In this document: piece by piece, positions 50,922 to 59,086 of the stretch
Layout of the letters: every line of letters starts with the position of its first letter
Position numbering within the stretch: the first letter of the stretch is position 1
NCBI RefSeq assembly: GCF_045310695.1
Contig: NZ_JBJIAA010000015.1
Span: forward strand, 1-64,000
Reading direction: 5' to 3'
Source: Clostridium_S neuense
Lineage (GTDB): Bacteria; Bacillota; Clostridia; Clostridiales; Clostridiaceae
DNA length: 64,000 bases
Made by a program: the position numbers and the translations under genes
The notes under the pieces: model-generated
The model's database searches: none
What the model was told of the DNA's origin: nothing
Seen by the model: only the letters and a program-made list of their open reading frames with translations

Positions 50922-51215
50922 TTATTCAACTACTCTTTGAGATTTATCTACAGTTTCTGTGAGCTGGTCTATAGGTTGATCATATGGTTTAGCCCAACCT
51001 TTATTTATGCTTAATTCAGTAAGTGCTGAATGACCAGCAATTATCTCAGAAAGACTTGATGAATAAAGTGCTCTTAATTCTGGAGTAGCACTCATCATTG
51101 TTGCATTCAAATATGCATCTGCCGCACCTTTCGCTGACGCAAGCATATTTGCAGCTATAACCTCATCATTTATATCTGTAGTACTTCTAACTATATTATC
51201 TAAAATACTTGGCAT
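50922..51215 (-). CDS. Spore coat protein F-like (CotF family)
   Basis: 97-residue helical protein matching the CotF pattern: DEVIAANMLASAKGAADAYL, ATPELRALYSSSL, GHSALTELSINKGW and the closing PY. CotF-family proteins are coat components made late in sporulation. The start has a GGAGGG Shine-Dalgarno sequence. It forms a two-gene operon with the gene at 51234-51437. A CATACTA -10-like sequence near 51489 hints at a sporulation sigma factor. Confidence 0.75.
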   Translation of the reverse strand: MPSILDNIVRSTTDINDEVIAANMLASAKGAADAYLNATMMSATPELRALYSSSLSEIIAGHSALTELSINKGWAKPYDQPIDQLTETVDKSQRVVE

Positions 51216-51233
51216 ATATTTTCCCTCCTTTTA

Positions 51234-51437
51234 CTATTTTACAACACTATTTTCGTTAATAAATTGCTGTAATCCCTTAACTCTACCTTCTGCAGCTAAT
51301 ATACCTGCTTCTGCTTGTTTTTTTAATTCTTCATCATTTATAAGTGGATGCATTGTTCTTGAAACAGCTAAACCGTCGCTTTCAAGTTTTAATATTCCTG
51401 CTAAAGAAATTACTTCTCCTTCTGAAAGCTTTCTCAT
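51234..51437 (-). CDS. Small coat-associated protein, partner of the CotF-like gene
   Basis: 67 residues (MRKLSEGEVISLAGILKLES...). Predominantly helical, acidic. The ATG at 51437 is preferred, ten bases after GGAG. Clostridia often place a short protein of this kind before a CotF-type gene; the pairing and the 18-bp gap suggest that they act together in the spore coat. Identification rests on context more than on motifs. Confidence 0.6.
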   Translation of the reverse strand: MRKLSEGEVISLAGILKLESDGLAVSRTMHPLINDEELKKQAEAGILAAEGRVKGLQQFINENSVVK

Positions 51438-51446
51438 ATCTATCAC

Positions 51447-51674
51447 ACTCCATTCTATTCCTTAAATATTTTTTTCTAAGCTAGTATGTGCAATTTATAT
51501 TTATCTTAAACATTATCAAGCATAATATTTATTTATCGCTTTTTAGAAATACTACTATTTGTGGTTAAAAGAAAACGTATGTGTATGAAGACTATATTAG
51601 AAAGAATGGCAGAAATGGATAAACTGAATGATTAAATTATGCAGCATTAAACTTATGAAAATAATTCTTTTAAT
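51447..51674. other. Gap without a supported gene
   Basis: Holds the promoter region of the coat-like pair. A plus-strand mini-ORF of 18 codons near 51573 lacks a ribosome-binding site and is not called. The rest is AT-rich. Confidence 0.4.
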
Positions 51675-51715
51675 AAAGCGGATATTCTTTAATTTTTTAG
51701 AATACCCGCTTTTTA
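51675..51715. terminator. Hairpin terminator downstream of the kinase gene
   Basis: AAAGCGG/CCGCTTT outer stem with inner ATTCT/AGAAT, followed on the plus strand by TTTTTAG. It lies 120 bp past the stop codon of the minus-strand kinase. Direction is uncertain and the T tract favours the plus strand. Confidence 0.5.
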
Positions 51716-51835
51716 GTATGCTTTAAAAAATAATATACCCTTGCACTTCCTTTATCTTGAGGGTCAAAACCCCATACCATTGATTCAAGTTCGTAGAAAA
51801 AATATTATTACATTAATTTCCATGCCCATATTATT

Positions 51836-53065
51836 TTAATCTTTGCCATTCTCATACTTATGCTTAACCTTTGGCTTTTTCTTTGCTTTCTTTTGCAGCT
51901 TATTCTGTTTTTCTTCTGCTTTCTTTACTTCTTCTGCTTTCTTTATTTCTTCCACATTCTTCTCCAATTGCTTCTTAGGCTGGTCATTAACATTTTGTTC
52001 CTGATTATTTTGTTCTTCCTCTAATTTAGGTTCAACCTTCTTTAATTCCTCTTTAGGTTCAGTTTTTACAGATGTTTTAGGAGCATCAGGAATTCCAACC
52101 TTCTTCTCGTTAGATTGCTTTTTTAAAAGTGCTGCTAAAAAAACAGATAAAATTATTATACAAACAAGTGCTGCTATCATAATTAATTTAAATCTTTTAT
52201 TATACTTTTTATTTTTTATAACAACTGTTTTAACACTTTTAGTACAAGATCTATTAGAATGTCCCAATATTGTTTTAGTATATTGCTTATTATCTACAAG
52301 ATTATTAAATTCAGAAATAATCGCCTTTACACTGCTATAACGATTTTCAGGCCTTGCAGCTAAGGACCTTTTAATAATTTCAACCAATCCTTTAGCTGTA
52401 TGCTCAGGATAGCTTTTCTGAGACATAGGATCTATAGGAACACTTATAGATTTTCCTGTTAACATAAAGAACATAGTAGCACCCAGAGAATAAATATCCG
52501 TCTTCACATTGGACTGATTATTCATAAACTGTTCCGGTGCCATGTATCCTCTAGAACCTAAAATCACAGTATCTCCTTTCTGGTTTTCTTTATAAACTCG
52601 TGCTATTCCAAAATCTATTAGCACCACCTTGTTGTCTGAGGTCAGCATTACATTAGACGGCTTTAAATCCCTGTATACAATGGGTGGCTTAAAGCTGTGC
52701 AAATAGTCCAATATGCCGCACAACTGAAGGGATATATCCACCACCAACTCTGAAGACAGTGGACCATTAATATCTATATACTCCTTTAAATTTCTTCCCT
52801 CGATATAATCTTCCACAATATATAAATTATCATCTTCATAAAATATATCAACAATTCTTACAATCCCCGTATGATTTAATTTCTTTAGAATATTAGGCTC
52901 AGTAAGAAAATCCACTTTATTTTTCAGCTCACTATTTACTTCCTTAACTGCCCAAAGATTGCCAAGCCTATTATTCCTGCAGAGATACACCGTTCCCATA
53001 CCACCCTGCCCCAAAATCTTTATTACCTCATATTTTCTTTCTAATATTTGTCCTTGATTTAGCAT
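51836..53065 (-). CDS. Membrane-anchored Ser/Thr protein kinase
   Basis: Hanks-type kinase of 409 residues. Glycine loop GQGGMG (19-24), ATP lysine in AVKE (K41), catalytic loop YRDLKPSN (131-138, tyrosine replacing the usual histidine), DFG (151-153), activation-segment GSRGYMAPEQ. A single transmembrane helix (about 293-315) leads to an extracytoplasmic tail of about 95 residues very rich in Lys, Glu and Gln, with no PASTA domains. Distinct from PrkC. The tail composition suggests a coiled or unstructured wall-spanning segment. Target unknown. Confidence 0.9.
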   Translation of the reverse strand: MLNQGQILERKYEVIKILGQGGMGTVYLCRNNRLGNLWAVKEVNSELKNKVDFLTEPNILKKLNHTGIVRIVDIFYEDDNLYIVEDYIEGRNLKEYIDINGPLSSELVVDISLQLCGILDYLHSFKPPIVYRDLKPSNVMLTSDNKVVLIDFGIARVYKENQKGDTVILGSRGYMAPEQFMNNQSNVKTDIYSLGATMFFMLTGKSISVPIDPMSQKSYPEHTAKGLVEIIKRSLAARPENRYSSVKAIISEFNNLVDNKQYTKTILGHSNRSCTKSVKTVVIKNKKYNKRFKLIMIAALVCIIILSVFLAALLKKQSNEKKVGIPDAPKTSVKTEPKEELKKVEPKLEEEQNNQEQNVNDQPKKQLEKNVEEIKKAEEVKKAEEKQNKLQKKAKKKPKVKHKYENGKD

Positions 53066-53302
53066 GTTTTCACCACCAACTTAAAAACTCATTAGCCAAT
53101 TACTATTCTCTTTTCGCTTATTTGTTTATTATTCCGTATAATATCCCATAAATTAATACGCAATACAAACCTTGTTTAAGGGGGTACATTAACATACTTA
53201 TCTATAAAAACAGTATAAATATAAAATTTATATAACACATCAAAATTCTAACTTCTATTTTTTATAATTAATTAAAGAAGCATCACTGATTAATCAAACA
53301 AA
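53066..53302. other. Promoter region of the kinase; no gene seen
   Basis: On the minus strand TTGCGT, 17-bp spacer, TATACG (about 53132-53160) is a plausible promoter. The rest is AT-rich without clear features. Confidence 0.35.
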
Positions 53303-53333
53303 TGATATTTTCCAATATAAACCACACATAATA
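53303..53333 (+). promoter_or_regulatory. Possible sigma-G-type promoter of the polyasparagine ORF
   Basis: TGATAT (53303-53308), 18-bp spacer, CATAATA (53327-53333). The -10 fits the sigma-G pattern; the -35 fits partly. It lies 44 bp upstream of the ORF. No good sigma-A promoter is seen. Tentative. Confidence 0.35.
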
Positions 53334-53376
53334 TGCACTAGTTTAGTCAATGCTATTTAACATTGGAGGTGATACC

Positions 53377-53508
53377 ATGTTAAACAACAACAACAATAAT
53401 AACAATAATAATAATAACAACAAAAACAACAACAATAACAACAATAATAACAACAATCAAAACAATAATAACAACAAAAATAACAATGATAACAACAAAA
53501 ATAACTAA
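53377..53508 (+). CDS. Polyasparagine microprotein (43 residues, 36 Asn)
   Basis: ATG preceded by GGAGGTGAT at ideal spacing, then TTA and 41 codons of which 36 are asparagine (AAC and AAT mixed), with Lys at three positions, one Gln and one Asp, ending in TAA. Composition is M1, L1, N36, K3, Q1, D1. The mixed use of AAC/AAT argues against a fresh triplet expansion and fits selection on the protein. No signal peptide or hydrophobic stretch. A hairpin and a terminator follow, and tRNA-Asn comes next at 53687. It is too short and low-complexity for standard gene callers. No function known; a spore-related or amyloid/prion-like role is speculation. Confidence 0.7.
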   Translation: MLNNNNNNNNNNNNNKNNNNNNNNNNNQNNNNNKNNNDNNKNN

Positions 53509-53525
53509 CTCAATTCCAAATGTTT

Positions 53526-53551
53526 TATAGGGGCATTTTTCTGCTCCTATA
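53526..53551 (+). terminator. Hairpin after the polyasparagine ORF
   Basis: Stem TATAGGGGCA/TGCTCCTATA (one G-T pair) with a 6-nt loop, 17 bp past the stop codon. No T tract, so it may be an mRNA-stabilising structure. Confidence 0.5.
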
Positions 53552-53559
53552 GAAAATAA

Positions 53560-53595
53560 GAAGTAAGCAGCTTAACTGCTTATCTTCTCTTTTAC
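53560..53595 (+). terminator. Intrinsic terminator of the polyasparagine transcript
   Basis: GAAGTAAGCAG/CTGCTTATCTTC stem followed by TCTTTTACTT on the plus strand. Confidence 0.65.
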
Positions 53596-53686
53596 TTAAA
53601 ATCAATTGTAAAAATAAAATTTTTGTATAGATGTATAATATAACATTATATTGAACATAATATTATCGTAATACAAATTATGATGT

Positions 53687-53761
53687 TCCGTGATAGCTCA
53701 ACGGTGGAGCGCTCGGCTGTTAACCGATAGGTTGAAGGTTCGAATCCTTTTCGCGGAGCCA
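53687..53761 (+). tRNA. tRNA-Asn (GTT), second copy
   Basis: 75 nt with CCA, anticodon GTT. Differs from 3847-3921 in the acceptor stem (TCCGTGA, with a G-T pair to TCGCGGA) and in the D-loop side (GAGCG for GAGCA). The flanking ATTTTATT-type sequence after CCA is shared with the other copy. Confidence 0.96.
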
Positions 53762-54060
53762 TTTTTTTATTTTCAAGAATTGTTTTTATTAAAGCAATAA
53801 GTTATATTATCATTGTATGGTAAGTTAACTTACACTTAATACACTGCACTCCAAAATAAACTTTTACCATTCACTCTTTAATAGTCTTCCATTCTATTAA
53901 AACAACTTATACAAGTAACATCAAAAACTCTTTTGTAAATATTCCGCATAAACGAATATAAATTCCATATCACTATGCATCATTGTCACATTAACTTTTA
54001 CGTATAAAAATATCTCGGTTAAAAAAACTATTATATATATTTAAAATACATATGAAGGAG
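53762..54060. other. Gap between tRNA-Asn and the racemase; no gene seen
   Basis: About 300 bp, AT-rich. It must contain the promoter of the racemase gene, but no clear consensus is visible. Confidence 0.4.
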
Positions 54061-54070
54061 CCTTAGTAAG

Positions 54071-55255
54071 ATGAATGATGAAATAGTATATAGTATTGCA
54101 GCCTCTACTAATATAAATAGCAATGAAATTTCAAAGTATCCTATACCTGAAATTAACGAGCTTGATATTAATCTAAGTCAGCTCCACAGAAATTATAAGA
54201 TTATTCGAAATCTATTAAAGCCAAATACAAAATTTATGGCTGTGCTGAAAGGAAATGCCTACGGACATGGCTTAATCCCTATTGCACGTGAACTAGAAAA
54301 TTGTAAATGTGATGCTTTTGGCTTGGTTAGACTTATAGAAGCCTATACTTTAAGAAACGCTGGCATAAAAACTCCCATTTTAATGCTATCGCCAATTGCT
54401 CCCTACCAAGTTTCCTGGATAATTACATATAATATAACGCCAATGGTTGACAATTATAAAATTGTCCATTACTTAGAAGAGCATGCTTCTAATAAAAACA
54501 AAATTATAAATGTAGATATTAAAATAAACACCGGTCTTAACAGATATGGTATTGGCAGTGATAAGGCAATAGCATTTATTAAACAGCTCCATAACGAATG
54601 TCCCCATATAAATATAGAAGGAATATATACACATCTTCAAGACCCTGATTCCAACGCTGAAATGACACATAAACAAATCAAATGCTTTGATAGTTTAATT
54701 ACTAATTTAGAAAAAGAAAACTTAAGGCCTAAAATAGCTCATATTGACAATTCTTCTGGAATACTAAAATATCCCGAAGCACATTATGATATGGTCCGCT
54801 GTGGAATTATGCTATATGGATTGGAACATAAAGAAGGACAAATAACTTTGCCTCAAGGTATAGCCTCACTTATAACTCTTAAAGCACGTATTCTAAAGCT
54901 TTCTACAATTAAAAAAGGTGAAGTTGGTGGCTACGGGAGGAACTTTATAGCCCAAAGAAACACTAAGGCAGCTATAGTTGGAATCGGATTTGGAGATGGT
55001 GTGAGCCGTGGTTGGAAGGAAGTTTTAATAGCTGGGCATAAAGTTCCTATTGTTAATTATTTTATGGATGGCATTATGGTAGATATAACAGATTTGAAGG
55101 AACCTGTAAGTGAATTTGACGAAGCGGTAATTATAGGAAGTCAGGGTAAGGAGCAAATAACCTGGGAAGATGCTTGTAGACCACTTGGTTCCTATATAGA
55201 CGAGCAAATTCAGCATATCACAGAAAGAGTACCAAAACATTATTTTTACGAATAG
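54071..55255 (+). CDS. Alanine racemase-family PLP enzyme
   Basis: 394 residues. N-terminal PLP barrel with the Schiff-base lysine in AVLKGNAYGHG (K60), conserved GLNRYGI, IDNSSG and MVRCGIMLYG segments, and C-terminal beta domain with GGYGRNF (catalytic tyrosine region) and MDGIMVDITD (usual form MDQ). A 25-residue N-terminal extension precedes the usual start of the fold. It may be a second alanine racemase, or a broader-specificity or VanT-like serine racemase; germination-related racemases are also known. Shine-Dalgarno AAGGAG ten bases upstream. Confidence 0.88.
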   Translation: MNDEIVYSIAASTNINSNEISKYPIPEINELDINLSQLHRNYKIIRNLLKPNTKFMAVLKGNAYGHGLIPIARELENCKCDAFGLVRLIEAYTLRNAGIKTPILMLSPIAPYQVSWIITYNITPMVDNYKIVHYLEEHASNKNKIINVDIKINTGLNRYGIGSDKAIAFIKQLHNECPHINIEGIYTHLQDPDSNAEMTHKQIKCFDSLITNLEKENLRPKIAHIDNSSGILKYPEAHYDMVRCGIMLYGLEHKEGQITLPQGIASLITLKARILKLSTIKKGEVGGYGRNFIAQRNTKAAIVGIGFGDGVSRGWKEVLIAGHKVPIVNYFMDGIMVDITDLKEPVSEFDEAVIIGSQGKEQITWEDACRPLGSYIDEQIQHITERVPKHYFYE

Positions 55256-55330
55256 AGTAAATATGTGCAATAATTGTGCATACTAATTTAGAGAAGTTTA
55301 TTTATAATTACAAGAGAGGAAGGCTATACA

Positions 55331-56149
55331 ATGGGAAATAAGTTAGTAGAAGGTCTATCTGCAATTAACACAAAATCTTTACAAGTTACTCCAGATATAT
55401 TAATAATGAATTTTACAATTGTTAATGCTTTTTTGGTTGGCACCGCCGAAAACTATATTCTTGTAGATACAGGTCTTGAAAATTCAGCAAAATTTATATT
55501 ACAATGCATTGAAGATAAGTTTGGCAAAAATAGCAAACCAAAATCAATAGTTCTCACTCATGGACACTTTGACCATGTAGGATCAGTTAAAAAGTTATCC
55601 GAATTATGGAATATTCCAGTATATATTCACCAATTAGAAATGCCTTATGTAACAGGCAAAAAAGACTATCCTGTGGGTGATTCTACTGTTGATAAAGGCA
55701 TAGTTGCAAAATTATCTCCAACTTTCCCACACACAAGTATTGATATAACTACTTATGTAAAAGCGCTGCCTAGTGATGGAAGTGTACCTGAAATGCCTGA
55801 ATGGAAATGGATTCACACTCCGGGACATACAGATGGTCATATTTCTCTATTCCGAGAAAAAGATGGTGCACTTATTGTTGGGGATGCTTTTTCCACTACA
55901 AAACAGGAATCTATACTATCCGTATTATCACACAAAGAACAAATAAGTGGTCCACCAAAGTACTTAACTACAAATTGGAAAGCAGCAAAAAGTTCAGTAA
56001 AGCTTCTTAGAGATTTAAAACCATCCTTAGCAATTCCAAGTCATGGTGAGCCCATGAATGGTCAAGAACTTACTAAGCATTTAGATATACTAGTTAATAA
56101 CTTTGATGAAATTGCTGTACCTGAGCAAGGAGTTTTTGTTACAAAATAA
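55331..56149 (+). CDS. Metallo-beta-lactamase-fold hydrolase
   Basis: 272 residues with the metal motif THGHFDH (H77, H79, D81, H82), further ligands in HTPGHTDGH and VGDAFS, and SHGEP near the C-terminus. Belongs to the glyoxalase II/lactonase-like MBL hydrolases. The substrate cannot be read from the sequence. 75 bp downstream of the racemase gene with an own GAGGAAGG Shine-Dalgarno sequence, possibly co-transcribed. Confidence 0.9.
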   Translation: MGNKLVEGLSAINTKSLQVTPDILIMNFTIVNAFLVGTAENYILVDTGLENSAKFILQCIEDKFGKNSKPKSIVLTHGHFDHVGSVKKLSELWNIPVYIHQLEMPYVTGKKDYPVGDSTVDKGIVAKLSPTFPHTSIDITTYVKALPSDGSVPEMPEWKWIHTPGHTDGHISLFREKDGALIVGDAFSTTKQESILSVLSHKEQISGPPKYLTTNWKAAKSSVKLLRDLKPSLAIPSHGEPMNGQELTKHLDILVNNFDEIAVPEQGVFVTK

Positions 56150-56176
56150 TAAAAAGCAAATCATAGTTCACATGAA

Positions 56177-56212
56177 AAAGTCAGCTACACCTTTAGATGT
56201 ATAACTGACTTT
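56177..56212. terminator. Bidirectional terminator between MBL gene and helicase
   Basis: AAAGTCAG/CTGACTTT outer stem with inner TACA/TGTA, between two convergent genes. Confidence 0.65.
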
Positions 56213-56271
56213 AAATATTTCATTAGTAAGCTTCTATAATAGTTAATTTTTTATACTATTTTTATCAAAAA

Positions 56272-58512
56272 CTAAAAACTTTTTTTAAGCAATGGTGTTA
56301 ACTTACCAGAATAATATATGCATAAAACATGAAGTGCCCTTGTGCAAACAGTATAAAGCAGCAGCTTTTCTTCCTCAGAGCTGTAATTCCCATCCCCTAC
56401 ATTATATACAAGCACCACATCAAACTCTAAGCCTTTAGAAAGGTATGACGGAATTACCAATGTATCACTTACATATTCATCATCCTCCTTTATGATTAAC
56501 TTAACATTAATCTTGTCTTGTAAAACCTTATATACCTCCTCAGCTTCTTTTACGGTTCTTGTTATAACACCGATTGATTTATAACCTTTCTTCTTATATA
56601 TTTCTATATCTTTAAGAATTCTTTCTTTTATATCTTCCTTATCTATAAAGCCAAGAATTAAAGGTTCAGTACCACTTCTTTCTACGCATCCGTCTGAAAT
56701 TTCCTTATTAAGCAGCCTTCTTGAAAACCTAGTAATCTCCATTGTTGATCTGTAGCTTTTGGTTAAATTTATTATACAAGTATTATCTTTTGAAAATGTA
56801 TTTGATATATTACTATAATCTCCTACATTCATAAACGGATTTATAGATTGATGTAAATCTCCTAGTATAGTAAAGTTAGCAGCTTTAAAAAGCTGATGAA
56901 ATATCTCATATTGTAAAGGTGTGTAATCCTGAGCTTCATCAATAATAACATATTTGATTTCTGATGTTTTTTGAAGATCTCCAAGGGCAACCTTTAAATA
57001 TAAAAGCGGCAGCTGATCCTCATAATTAAGTCTTCGAACCTTTAAATTTTCCAAAGTATAGCTTTTTATTTCATCAATTTCTGTGTTATTGTATTTATTA
57101 TTTGTATAAAAAAGCTCAAGTTTCTGAAAAAGTTTTTTATAAATATCTAACAAATCAAATTCCGTTATCCTATTAATTTCATAATAAATATTTTTCATTT
57201 GCTCATTTACAATAATCGTACTTCGTTTCATAATTTCCACTTCATCTATATAAGTATCCCCAGCCTTAAGCTCACTTTCGATTTCTTCTATAAGCTGTTT
57301 TTCATAAGGCTCTAATAGAAATAAAATTCTCCCCCGAATTTTTTCAAGTCTTCTTTTCAGTGGCAGGCGTTTGTAGTCTTTAAAAAATAATTCTCCTATG
57401 TCCTTTGAAGAAATTATCAAATTGCCTTTGAAAATTATATCAGTAAATTTTCTATCCTGTTTTTCTAAATAAGATACATATTGTTTTAATATATATAGAA
57501 ATTCCACAGAAGCTTTAAATTTTATATTGCTTATTCTCTTTTGATAAGAAGCTTTTTTCTTAGAAGCAAGAATATATTCCATCATCTCGCAATAGTTTTC
57601 CTTTATAAACTCATTGCCTAAAGCAATATCCATATATTCCTTAAATGTGGTTTGGTACATATTATCTTCTCCAAGCTGCGGCAGCACATTAGAAATATAA
57701 TCATTAAAAATATTATTTGGAGAGAATATTACTATATTTTGAGGCTTTATCTTATCTCGATGTTTATATAAGAGATACGCAATTCTATGAAGAGCAATAG
57801 AAGTCTTTCCACTTCCAGCAGGACCTTGAACAATCAAATTTTTGTACTCCTCATTACGAATTACTTTATTCTGCTCTTTTTGAATAGTTGTTACTATTGT
57901 CTTCATCTTACTATCTGTGCTTTTACTCAAAATATCCTGAAGCATTTCATCATCTATCTTAAGATTGCTATCAAACATATACTCAAGTTTACCATTATTA
58001 ATTTTATATTGTCTTTTAAGTGTAAGCTTTCCTTCTACAATTCCTTCTGGACACTCATAGCCTGCTTCACCAATTTCACAATCATAAAACATACTAGAAA
58101 CTGGTGAACGCCAGTCATATATGAGGATATCGTAATCATCATTAATAAGATTTCCCATTCCAATATAGAACTTTTCTTCTCTCTCATCCCCATTTTCAAA
58201 GAAATCAATTCTTCCAAAGTAAGGTGATAAAAGCATTCTCTTATATTTCTCCTCAAGTTTTCTAGTAAACTCATGGTTTCTTTTCTCTATTTTCATTGTA
58301 TTGATATACTGCATAAAATCTACAATTTCCTGAAGTCCATTGCTCACGGAAACAGGCCCTACCTCCTGCCAAAGCTCTCTCTGCGTTTCAATACCGTCCT
58401 TTTTAAACTTTTCTTTAAAATCACGTTTTTCATTATACTGTTTTTGAACTTCTTTAAGCACCTCCTGCAGCCATGCATTTTCATGCTTCCATTGAGCATC
58501 GTTTCTCTCCAT
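56272..58512 (-). CDS. Superfamily I helicase, HelD type
   Basis: 746 residues. An N-terminal coiled coil (about 10-95) rich in charged residues is followed by a UvrD/Rep-type motor with Walker A GPAGSGKT (230-237), Walker B VIIDEAQDYTP, motif III LGDLHQSINPF, and C-terminal motifs VITRT and YLSKGLEFDVV. HelD proteins bind RNA polymerase and release it from DNA. Length (about 750-780) and domain order fit. Start ATG with GGGGGGATATT upstream. A divergent promoter region with a tiny transcript lies directly upstream. Confidence 0.88.
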   Translation of the reverse strand: MERNDAQWKHENAWLQEVLKEVQKQYNEKRDFKEKFKKDGIETQRELWQEVGPVSVSNGLQEIVDFMQYINTMKIEKRNHEFTRKLEEKYKRMLLSPYFGRIDFFENGDEREEKFYIGMGNLINDDYDILIYDWRSPVSSMFYDCEIGEAGYECPEGIVEGKLTLKRQYKINNGKLEYMFDSNLKIDDEMLQDILSKSTDSKMKTIVTTIQKEQNKVIRNEEYKNLIVQGPAGSGKTSIALHRIAYLLYKHRDKIKPQNIVIFSPNNIFNDYISNVLPQLGEDNMYQTTFKEYMDIALGNEFIKENYCEMMEYILASKKKASYQKRISNIKFKASVEFLYILKQYVSYLEKQDRKFTDIIFKGNLIISSKDIGELFFKDYKRLPLKRRLEKIRGRILFLLEPYEKQLIEEIESELKAGDTYIDEVEIMKRSTIIVNEQMKNIYYEINRITEFDLLDIYKKLFQKLELFYTNNKYNNTEIDEIKSYTLENLKVRRLNYEDQLPLLYLKVALGDLQKTSEIKYVIIDEAQDYTPLQYEIFHQLFKAANFTILGDLHQSINPFMNVGDYSNISNTFSKDNTCIINLTKSYRSTMEITRFSRRLLNKEISDGCVERSGTEPLILGFIDKEDIKERILKDIEIYKKKGYKSIGVITRTVKEAEEVYKVLQDKINVKLIIKEDDEYVSDTLVIPSYLSKGLEFDVVLVYNVGDGNYSSEEEKLLLYTVCTRALHVLCIYYSGKLTPLLKKSF

Positions 58513-58559
58513 AATATCCCCCCATTTTCATAAATAATGAAATATTTTTCGCGGTGCTA

Positions 58560-58588
58560 TTGACATCATCGCAGCAACAGTGTATAAT
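58560..58588 (+). promoter_or_regulatory. Consensus sigma-A promoter divergent from helD
   Basis: Plus-strand TTGACA (58560-58565), 17-bp spacer, TATAAT (58583-58588), both perfect. It points away from helD, although the next 4.5 kb has no plus-strand gene. Confidence 0.8.
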
Positions 58589-58594
58589 TTAATT

Positions 58595-58657
58595 ATGGAA
58601 TTATATCATTATTTATCGTAAATGATACTGATTTAGTGTATCATTTTTATTTTATTT
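58595..58657 (+). ncRNA. Tiny transcript (about 60 nt) with intrinsic terminator
   Basis: Starts near 58595, seven bases past the -10, and ends at a hairpin ATGATAC/GTATCAT (58622-58628, 58638-58644) followed by a T-rich tract. The first bases read ATGGAATTATATCATTATTTATCGTAA, in two parts, a possible leaderless 8-codon peptide. Function unknown. It may set helD expression by promoter interference. Confidence 0.5.
58600..58608 (-). promoter_or_regulatory. Extended -10 promoter of helD
   Basis: Minus-strand TGATATAAT, 90 bp upstream of helD. It overlaps the start of the plus-strand transcript, so the two promoters face and cross each other. Confidence 0.45.
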
Positions 58658-58666
58658 TGTCAATAT

Positions 58667-58696
58667 AAAGACATTTGTCAGTGGACAAGTGTCTTT
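58667..58696 (+). terminator. Second hairpin terminator downstream of the tiny transcript
   Basis: Near-perfect AAAGACATTTGTC/GACAAGTGTCTTT stem with a 4-nt loop and TTTTTGTGTT on the plus strand. It backs up the terminator at 58622-58657. Confidence 0.6.
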
Positions 58697-58795
58697 TTGT
58701 GTTAATGTATAACTTAGCTATTTTTAAATAAACTCTTATCACCTTTTCCCACATTATGGCATTTTCTTTAAATAAAATATCTATTTAAAACAAAA

Positions 58796-58823
58796 ATAGC
58801 CTAAACACTGCTGTTTAAGCTAT
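58796..58823 (-). terminator. Terminator of the XRE-DUF2975 operon
   Basis: ATAGC-TAAACA/TGTTTA-GCTAT stem with TTTTTGTTTT on the minus strand. Very similar to the hairpin at 63368-63395. Confidence 0.8.
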
Positions 58824-58842
58824 CTTATTAACCATGCTGTAT

Positions 58843-59064
58843 TTAACTTTCAGTTTGTATATCATTTCTATATTCTAAAATATCACCCGGCTGGCAATTC
58901 AAAGCCTTGCATATTGCCTCCAAAGTTGAAAACCTAATAGCCTTTGCCTTTCCATTCTTTAGTATTGAGAGGTTTGCCATGGTTATTCCAACCTTCTCTG
59001 TAAGTTCTGTTACACTCATTTTCCTTTTAGCCAGCATAACATCAATATTAATTATAATTGCCAC
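58843..59064 (-). CDS. XRE-family small transcriptional regulator
   Basis: 73 residues, a single helix-turn-helix (MAIIINIDVMLAKRKMSVTE, VGITMANLSILKNGKAKAIRF, ALNCQPGDILEY). It belongs to the YozG-like small regulators that are usually encoded beside a DUF2975 membrane protein, as here (22-bp gap). Binding target and signal unknown. Confidence 0.88.
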   Translation of the reverse strand: MAIIINIDVMLAKRKMSVTELTEKVGITMANLSILKNGKAKAIRFSTLEAICKALNCQPGDILEYRNDIQTES

Positions 59065-59086
59065 TTTTATTACCTTCCTGCATTTC

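Noticed and set aside
51573..51632. Mini-ORF of about 18 codons (MCMKTILERMAEMDKLND) before a hairpin
   Set aside because: No Shine-Dalgarno sequence or clear promoter; too short to support.
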